Shown here in pieces: positions 22,504 through 27,879 of a DNA stretch of 27,879 nucleotides (positions within the stretch are counted from its first letter, which is position 1; each line of letters begins with the position of its first letter). The notes under the pieces were generated by a model. That model worked only from the letters and a program-made list of their open reading frames with translations. It was not told the DNA's origin and did no database searches. The position numbers and the translations under genes were made by a program. The DNA comes from Ochromonas danica (taxonomy: Eukaryota; Sar; Chrysophyceae; Chromulinales; Chromulinaceae), in the NCBI GenBank assembly GCA_015146655.1, contig VKHL01000243.1, positions 1 through 27,879 on the forward strand, given 5' to 3'.

Positions 22504-23196
22504 TCACTTCACCTTTACCACTTTAACCTCCCATTTCCATATGGTATGATCTTGATGCGAGAGGATCTGTCGTTTGGCACCAAAATCTTCTGGCAAAGGG
22601 CCTGGAGAGCCTTCATCGACACCCTGCACGAAGGACACTTCTGATGGGGTGTCGATTCGACGCACACCGCCTGACCTCATCCCTCGAATTCCTTCATCGA
22701 GACCTTCAATAACCTTCTGCTTATTACCCACCCGATAGATGAAAGGTTCGTCACCATATCGCTTGGATGAGTCTACGAAGTATCCATTAGCTCGACGGAG
22801 AACCCATAGGAACTGTACCGACTTTCCCTCCTCCACTTTGTCACCATCACCTAACTCGAATATGAGGAAAGTTAAAGAAGTGTTTAGTGGGGAGGAGAGA
22901 GGGATCAGCTAACCTTCAATGACATCGTAGTAATCAACTCCAGATGGAAGATGTACCGTTTCACCCACTGCCATAGCGGGTTGAGAAGAAAATGAAGTAA
23001 GCAGTACTGCTGTGCTGGCTGCTATCTTTGCTATGGAGTGCAGATTTGCTATGCTGTCTCCCCACAAGCCCATTGAGCACCTCGAGCAACGATGAAGTCG
23101 GTCACGGTATGGTGACGGAGTATGAAGAAATGATTCGATGGTTACTATCATGAACATCACCATGACCATGATCATCACGGTCTTCGTCATCCCCAT
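22504..23196 (-). CDS. FKBP peptidyl-prolyl isomerase, probably thylakoid lumen
   Basis: Two exons, 23196-22914 and 22850-22504, with a 63-nt phase-1 intron; 209 residues. The leader looks tripartite. A signal peptide rich in Met/Val ends TIES before Phe23. A Ser/Arg transit-like stretch (FLHTPSPYRDRLHRCSR) follows. A second hydrophobic segment ends AMA before Val77, a signal-peptidase site for passage into the lumen. No twin arginine precedes this segment, so Sec-type transport is more likely than Tat. The FKBP domain runs from about 85 to the end: VQFLWVLRRANGYFVDSS matches the VxVHYTGxLxDGxxFDSS strand, then KQKVIEGLDEGIRGMRSGG, and WKWEVKVVKVK closes the fold. Several aromatic active-site residues differ from classical FKBP12, as in many plant lumenal FKBPs, so isomerase activity is uncertain and an assembly role is possible. 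Tail to tail with the PPR gene, 80 bp between stop codons. Confidence 0.85.
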
Positions 23197-23621
23197 CGCT
23201 TCTTTCTTTCCAATTCCCAACGAAGTGAGGATTATTGCGTGGGAAACATGAAAACCAAAGAAATTGTCAAGAAGAGATTATGACTCTGTGTGATAATAAT
23301 AATGATAATGATTTCTATCCTAAATAATGTTATCAACTATGTAAAACCGTCGTAGTTACAACATTACAACTGTTCCAAGCGCTGTGAACAGAACATGTAC
23401 ATGATAGCATATGATAGTTTCCGCGACACTACACTGATCAAACTCTGACTTTTCAATTTGAAACCTCCAAATTCTCTCAACGGAATGACATCGATGTCTG
23501 TTGTCAAGAAGTGAAGCTGAAGTGGATGGGCAGAATGAATTGATGAACAAGAAGACAATTATCTCTGTCTGGTAAAATTCTAGTGATTTATCACATATAT
23601 ATACACACACTTTTTTTAATC
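23197..23621. promoter_or_regulatory. Divergent promoter, FKBP and permease; one CCCACGCAA
   Basis: This 425-bp gap separates two start codons. TTGCGTGGG at 23235-23243 is the reverse complement of the motif repeated in the 17.6-kb promoter. Read towards the FKBP gene it is CCCACGCAATAATCC, with the motif 39 bp upstream of the FKBP ATG. The remainder is AT-rich with ATAATA runs (about 23291-23310) and a TATATATA stretch at 23596-23603 just before the permease start. No gene was seen. Confidence 0.45.
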
Positions 23622-25571
23622 ATGATGAGCCAGTCGAATGTGAGTCTTAAAAATGGAGGGAGGATAGAACTTGTTGCTTCATTTTATGATATCTATTTAT
23701 TGGGAATTACCATCGTCCTTGCTGGACAGTTATGTATCTGGAATATTGGTAAGCCAGCCTTCTAGGAGTCATCATTCCTCTCGTTCTCATCTGACATGAT
23801 TGTAACAGGGCTTCAGATTGGATTCTGGGAGTATTTTATTGGTCTAATGATGGCCTCGGCTGGTCATATCTGCTTGACCTTGTGTCTTGCAGAAATGTCA
23901 TCTTTCCTCACCTTTGCTGGCGGGTCCTATGGTTATGTTCGATGCTCGATGGGCTCTACAATGGGGTATCTTGCAGGATTCTTTGAATCCGTAGAATACA
24001 CACTCTACCATGCCATTGCTGTGGCACAGTTTGCTGATCTCTTCCCCGCCATGACAGGCATGGATAAGAAATATTCTCCTCTTATCTGGCTAGTTTTCTA
24101 TGTCATTGCCTTGCCAGTAAGTATCCGGGGAGGCAAGTTCTTTTATCAGCTCAGCAACTTCATAGCAGTGTATTTGATGTTATTAATCGTCGTGTACTGC
24201 TGCGGAATGTTGCCGGAGCTAAACTTGCCAAAATACTCCACTGGTATAGTTGGAGGAGGAATGGAGTTTATGCAACACTATTCGTCCACTTTATGGTTCT
24301 ATGTCGGAGTTGAGGCATTGACTTTGGTCTGTGATGAGATCAAGGATGTAAGTTTGGAATCATTTGCATCTGAACCAGTTGAGACTGTTCTTATGCGTCT
24401 GCTAATGTTAAATAGGCTGGCAAACAAGTTCCAAAGGCCATCATGGCTTTAGTGCTCACCATGTTTGTGACAGGCATGTTGGTGTTCTTCTTCACTTCGG
24501 CTGTTTCCCCGGGTCCCGATGGTCTGGTCACTGAGTGGTCTCCTTTAAATCCTGGTTTGAGATCGGTCTTTCATCTTAATGATATGGCCTTATCATACCT
24601 AGCTATGCCAGCTAGCTTTGCTACAGCTTTTGGCTTTATGTTCGCTTATGGACATCAGCTGCATTCGATGTCAAAGTCTGGCTTATTCCCGAAGTTTCTG
24701 TCGGGAACTTATGGTGATTTTGTGACACCTCATCGATCTTTATTAGCAGGAAGTTTCTTTAGCTTTTGCTTGCTGTTAATAGCATTTCATTATGTGGAAA
24801 ACTACCAAAAGAAGATCTTCAACATGTGCATGCTAAGTTCCTGCTGGGTGTATGTCGCGATAGGCAGAGCTTACATTATCTGTCATGATCGTTACAGCAA
24901 TCTTGATCGTGATTTTCGCTCACCATTGGGGAAGTGGGGAGCTTATTGCGTTGTGGCGGTTTATTCCTTGATGATTGTAGGTTTAGCATTCTTTCAGGAT
25001 GATAACTATCAGTCGTTCATCTTATTTATAATTTGTCTGGTTCTGGGATATTTATATTATTATTTTGTTGGTCAAGGTCGTGAGTTCTTTTCTCGAGAAG
25101 AGCAGAAGAGGTTCATGAAAGCTTACATCTTAAATGGTGAGTCTTGAGTGATGAGTCGTGTTGAGTTGCTTGTTGAATGCTCATGCACTTTTCGACTGTC
25201 TGGTATATATTTTAGCTAACCACAGGAAGAAAAAGAAGTCGAACAAGTCGAACCTGACCTTTTCGTTCTTTAATCAGGCGAGCAGATTGTTTGGAGGCGT
25301 TCGAGTTCGACCCATGGTGAGTAAAAGCAAGGCACCCAATTCCATGGATATCGAGAAACAATCGACTCCTTCAGAGCAGGAGAAGAGCTCTGTGATTATG
25401 GATGCAGCACTTCCTTCACCATCGGTTCGCTTTGGGCGAGGAAATGTTGTGTCACCAACTCCAGTCGAATGCGACTCTCCAGTTGAGGCAGTTAATACTG
25501 TAACTCGCCAACAAGAAGACCAAGTTCAAGCGTTTGACTCGGAAATTCGAAATCCTTCAAGTACGAAGTAA
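23622..25571 (+). CDS. Ethanolamine/amino-acid permease, APC superfamily
   Basis: Four exons: 23622-23748, 23809-24347, 24416-25136 and 25216-25571. Introns are 60, 68 and 79 nt (phases 1, 0, 1). The product has 580 residues and about twelve membrane segments. Family marks are AEMSSFLTFAGGSYGYVR in the first third, FESVEYTLYHAIAVA, and MPASFATAFGFMFAYGHQ with FVTPHRSLLAGS in the second half. These closely follow bacterial ethanolamine permeases (LAELS...AGGAY..., LPASFATAFGFMFAYGRQ, TPHRALIAGS). Proton-coupled uptake of ethanolamine or a related amine or amino acid is the family role; the substrate here is inferred. The last exon adds a roughly 118-residue basic then Ser/Pro/Thr-rich soluble tail, probably cytosolic and regulatory. 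I chose the TTTTAG acceptor at 25215 over CACAG at 25225 because only the former keeps the long tail in frame. The start is the first of two adjacent ATGs. Confidence 0.9.
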
Positions 25572-25931
25572 ACAACAATGAAGGTGCATTGTGTACCTCT
25601 TCGATCCATTCAGTCAATTAGCATTGCAGGAAGAGCTGCATTGCGTAGTGTTGTAGGTAATGATCCGTTAGTTTTATTAGTGGTATAATGCTTGTTATGG
25701 AATGAGTGTGATGGATAGCCTTGAAGTGTTTGGTGATTTGTCATTCTCGTGATCTTTCAAAATGTTCCAATGCGAACAATTCTACTATTCTGTAATGTAC
25801 TTGTGTGCTTATCTCCTCATCGCGTGGTGTGTATCAAATATTGTAGCAAAGAAATGTGTTGTTGTCCTAACAATCAGGTACTACAAGGCTCTTTAATATT
25901 TCAACAGTCTTCTGTTCCAAACAATAGCAAC
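25572..25931. other. Convergent 3' gap, no gene
   Basis: These 360 bp separate the stop codons of the permease (+) and the CCB-like gene (-). A 66-codon open frame at 25749-25949 runs into the CCB-like coding sequence and has no recognisable composition. I see only presumed 3' untranslated sequence. Confidence 0.6.
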
Positions 25932-26849
25932 TTAGGCATCTGTAGATAAAGAAGTAGAAGAGTAGATGTCTACAAGAGAGCGAATCCGTCTCAAGTCTTT
26001 CAACCTCAGCGCCTTGGCTTGTCGCCCTCCCATCACAATGGCCCCGCCACCCTCCACCAGAGGAAGAATCAAGACAGCTTGACAGTTTAAAGGTAAATAA
26101 CTAAACTCAATTCTACCGGGAAGGATTTGTAAGTCTGGTAGATAGACTTCTTCTCTTTGTTGGAGTGCTTTGGAGAGGATGGGCATGGCATCAACCTTCA
26201 CTGCTGCCATGCGATGAGGAGACATGGATAGCACTCCTCCACCTCCCATATACTCTCCTCTCTCATTGACAATCCAGATACTATTGACAGGTGTGTGTTG
26301 CAAGAGAGTGTTCATCAGCCAGCGTAGACGGCTCTGATGATATGGTAACAATTCATCAGAACACTGTGGCTCTGGTAATGCATAGCCAAGAAGAGAAACA
26401 ATATCCCTCTCTCTAGCAGCAATATCCTGCTTACTCAGAAGGTGAAGTAGCAAGGCAGAGGATGCCATGACACCAAGGATGTCAGCACGAGCCTGCAGGT
26501 CTGACACCACATCTCCACAGGAGAGACGATTTATCAAAATTATCATCATTCCTGCTATTCCACCTCCCAGAGATACTTGAGGGTCTAAAAGGACATTGAA
26601 AATGGCAGATCCAGCGGATTGACTGGAGGAAGTGAGGTGGTGGAGGTGGTGGTGGTCTGTCTTGCCTGTGCTAGGCAGAGCAGTGGATGATGCAGGCAAT
26701 GTCTCCTGGCTGAGCTTATAACGTAATTGTGAGGACAGTCTCACGGACTGACAATAAAGCTTTCCAGTGGGAAGATAGCCACATGCAGAGAATAGTTGAA
26801 TCGATAAGACAACAAACAATAGAATAGACTTCATTGCTGTTCTTCTCAT
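25932..26849 (-). CDS. CCB2/CCB4-like cytochrome b6f cofactor assembly factor
   Basis: Intronless, 305 residues, first ATG at 26849. The N-terminus is a signal peptide (MKSILLFVVLSIQLFSACG) before YLPTGKLYCQSVRLSSQ, a bipartite plastid leader with Tyr instead of Phe at the probable +1. Two membrane segments follow: GGGIAGMMIILINRL and the region RADILGVMASSALLLHLL, the latter typical of the CCB2/CCB4 family (DUF2930, 'cofactor assembly of complex C subunit B'). The soluble part contains RLRWLMNTLLQHTPVNSIWI and GGGVLSMSPH, which fit that family's W..LL..TPA.S pattern. CCB proteins attach heme ci covalently to cytochrome b6 on the stromal side of the thylakoid membrane. I cannot separate CCB2 from CCB4 without an alignment; a GAF-like module in the second half is another reading. 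If right, the host has a working b6f complex. Confidence 0.68.
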   Translation of the reverse strand: MRRTAMKSILLFVVLSIQLFSACGYLPTGKLYCQSVRLSSQLRYKLSQETLPASSTALPSTGKTDHHHLHHLTSSSQSAGSAIFNVLLDPQVSLGGGIAGMMIILINRLSCGDVVSDLQARADILGVMASSALLLHLLSKQDIAARERDIVSLLGYALPEPQCSDELLPYHQSRLRWLMNTLLQHTPVNSIWIVNERGEYMGGGGVLSMSPHRMAAVKVDAMPILSKALQQREEVYLPDLQILPGRIEFSYLPLNCQAVLILPLVEGGGAIVMGGRQAKALRLKDLRRIRSLVDIYSSTSLSTDA

Positions 26850-26962
26850 TTTCCTTCCTCGTTCCGCCAGCAGGGAAAAGTGGGATTTACCGCAATTATT
26901 AATGTTTTACCTTCTTTTACCCGTCTGTAGTTTGTTTGGGAAAACAAGAAGTTCAGAATGGA
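26850..26962. promoter_or_regulatory. Short gap before CCB-like gene, possible divergent promoter
   Basis: The 113 bp upstream of the CCB-like ATG contain TTACCGCAATTATTAATG (26889-26906). This resembles the CACGCAATATTATAAT context of the 17.6-kb motif but is not an exact copy. It would serve both genes only if the weak gene to the right is real. Confidence 0.25.
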
Positions 26963-27480
26963 ATGGGATCATTGTTCAGTAGCAGTAATGGCCACCGTGC
27001 AGAGAAGAAGAAAGCCAAGACACCTTCTTCCTCTTCTTCTTCATCTGTAGGAGGTCGACCCACTCACTGCTCTAGTTATGTTATGGAGTCTTGGCGGTCA
27101 TCCTCGCTGTTGCACTCAAATTTGTTCTTTTGATTTCCAATCGGATTTCGCACAAATCATCAATCTTTTATGCAATATCGGTTCCTTCCTAGGTCTAACA
27201 TACCCTTCTCGCGACGTGAAGTCGATTCAGGAGGAAGAACGTGCTAATCACTTCAAAGATGAAGTAGCTGACGCCATCAAGCGCTATGGATACTCCAGAT
27301 GATCGCTATGGATACTCCAAAACAGGGTAAGACTTCGAGAAGAAGCACATTACAACGCTCATTCACTCAAACGGACTCTAGGGTTGCAGATTCAAGAAAT
27401 TCGGCAAGAAGAAGCGATCGAACATGCTGTTCTCTAAAGCCCGTTTCAAGACGAACGCTGCTGCCAAGACTCGTACATGA
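26963..27480 (+). CDS. Possible small multi-exon gene, product unknown
   Basis: I do not recognise this gene and its exon structure is unsure. An ATG at 26963 opens MGSLFSSSNGHRAEKKKAKT, a possible N-myristoylation start, then a Ser run. A coding-like piece EEERANHFKDEVADAIKRYG begins at 27231 after an acceptor (GATTCAG) with a CTAAC branch-like site 31 nt upstream. The last exon is better supported: a GTAAGA donor at 27327 and TTGCAG acceptor ending 27389 define a 63-nt intron of the size normal here, joining a KTG.. stretch to FKKFGKKKRSNMLFSKARFK and TGA at 27478-27480. The two pieces lie in different frames; a 16-nt direct repeat sits where the frame changes. A joining intron from about 27047 to 27230 is my guess. 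It could be a broken gene, a sequencing error or a misread locus. Confidence 0.3.
27282..27319. repeat. 16-nt direct repeat, offset 22
   Basis: CGCTATGGATACTCCA occurs at 27282-27297 and again at 27304-27319. The first copy is in frame with the upstream coding-like piece (RYGYS then a stop), the second with the downstream spliced exon (RYGYSKTG). An offset of 22 is not a multiple of three, so both cannot be read in one frame. Confidence 0.85.
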
Positions 27481-27879
27481 AGAAAGGCGTCTGTGGTAGT
27501 TCGTCAACAAAAAGTCAACAAAAAGTCGCACACTTGTTAAGTGTAACTTGTAAGTGAGTCTAATTACCAATGAAAGTTGTTTTGGAACGTTATTAATATT
27601 TAGCCTCTATAGTGAACTTCTAATAGAACAACAGAATCACCAAAGGTAAATTACATTCTGACAGATCATCACATTCACTGACCCTGGTGGTCAGATGGTT
27701 GTATTTTCATTCATACAATCCTACTACTTCAAGTACTCGTCATTTGCATTCATGCAACAATCCTATCCTCATTTCATCTCATCAAATCACATCACCATTC
27801 TCAGTTTCACGCCTGTTCCTTTAACTTAACACTATTATGTTAAGTTCACTTCATCTTAACTTTATAAGATTGATGTTCA
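27481..27879. other. AT-rich right end, no gene seen
   Basis: About 400 bp without a convincing reading frame. It contains one perfect inverted repeat, AACTTAAC (27823-27830) and GTTAAGTT (27839-27846), around an 8-nt loop. Upstream there is a TCATTT/CATCTCATC-rich stretch (27740-27800). A start codon of a further gene may lie beyond the window. Confidence 0.5.

Noticed and set aside
23197-23220. Longer N-terminus of the FKBP gene from a TTG
   Set aside because: The ATG at 23196 begins directly before the signal peptide and gives a normal leader.
25216-25225. CACAG at 25221-25225 as main acceptor for the last permease exon
   Set aside because: It shifts the frame and stops within a dozen codons, while the TTTTAG acceptor keeps a 118-residue tail open. 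It is kept only as a possible alternative site.
27367-27570. 67-codon frame on the minus strand
   Set aside because: It overlaps the better-supported last exon on the plus strand and shows no domain or leader.
1-27879. Search for transposases, reverse transcriptase, virus-like elements, CRISPR arrays, tRNA and rRNA
   Set aside because: I saw no characteristic protein motifs, long terminal repeats, cloverleaf boxes or spaced repeats. A tool-based scan could still find a degraded element.

Overview
The window is nuclear DNA from a eukaryotic alga, most likely an ochrophyte (heterokont) or another alga with a secondary red-type plastid. Genes are split by short GT-AG introns (eleven placed here, 57-98 nt). 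Three proteins start with a signal peptide followed by a transit-like stretch; in two of these (the carrier and the FKBP) a Phe sits just after the predicted cleavage point, as in plastid preproteins of these algae. One gene belongs to the CCB2/CCB4 cytochrome b6f assembly family and one looks like a thylakoid-lumen FKBP, so the host is photosynthetic or recently was. Species cannot be named from the sequence.

Layout. 1-1337 (+): 3' part of a TPR protein. 1446-2543 (-): SLC25-type carrier with a plastid-type presequence. 2544-3376: AT-rich spacer with minisatellites. 3377-17473 (-): one four-exon gene whose spliced reading frame stays open for about 4,612 residues, with two EF-hands, a dozen or so C2-like repeats and a long low-complexity C-terminal part built from triplet repeats. 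17728-18564 (+): EFM7/NNT1-like protein methyltransferase. 18725-19539 (-): NDUFS4 of respiratory complex I. 19735-22423 (+): PPR repeats fused to a TrmB-type tRNA m7G methyltransferase. 22504-23196 (-): lumenal FKBP. 23622-25571 (+): ethanolamine/amino-acid permease. 25932-26849 (-): CCB2/CCB4-like factor. About 26963-27480 (+): a weakly supported short gene. The rest is spacer.

The genes do not form one pathway. From position 3377 onward neighbours alternate strictly in orientation, so they share short divergent promoters (113-425 bp) and short convergent 3' gaps (80-360 bp). Functions divide into plastid (carrier, FKBP, CCB-like), mitochondrion (NDUFS4), RNA or protein methylation (PPR-TrmB, EFM7-like), membrane transport, and the giant calcium/C2 scaffold. 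The most unusual items are the giant EF-hand/C2 protein and a nine-base motif repeated at exactly 32-bp spacing in the giant/EFM7 divergent promoter, with a further copy before the FKBP gene. I saw no transposon, virus-like element, tRNA, rRNA or CRISPR array.
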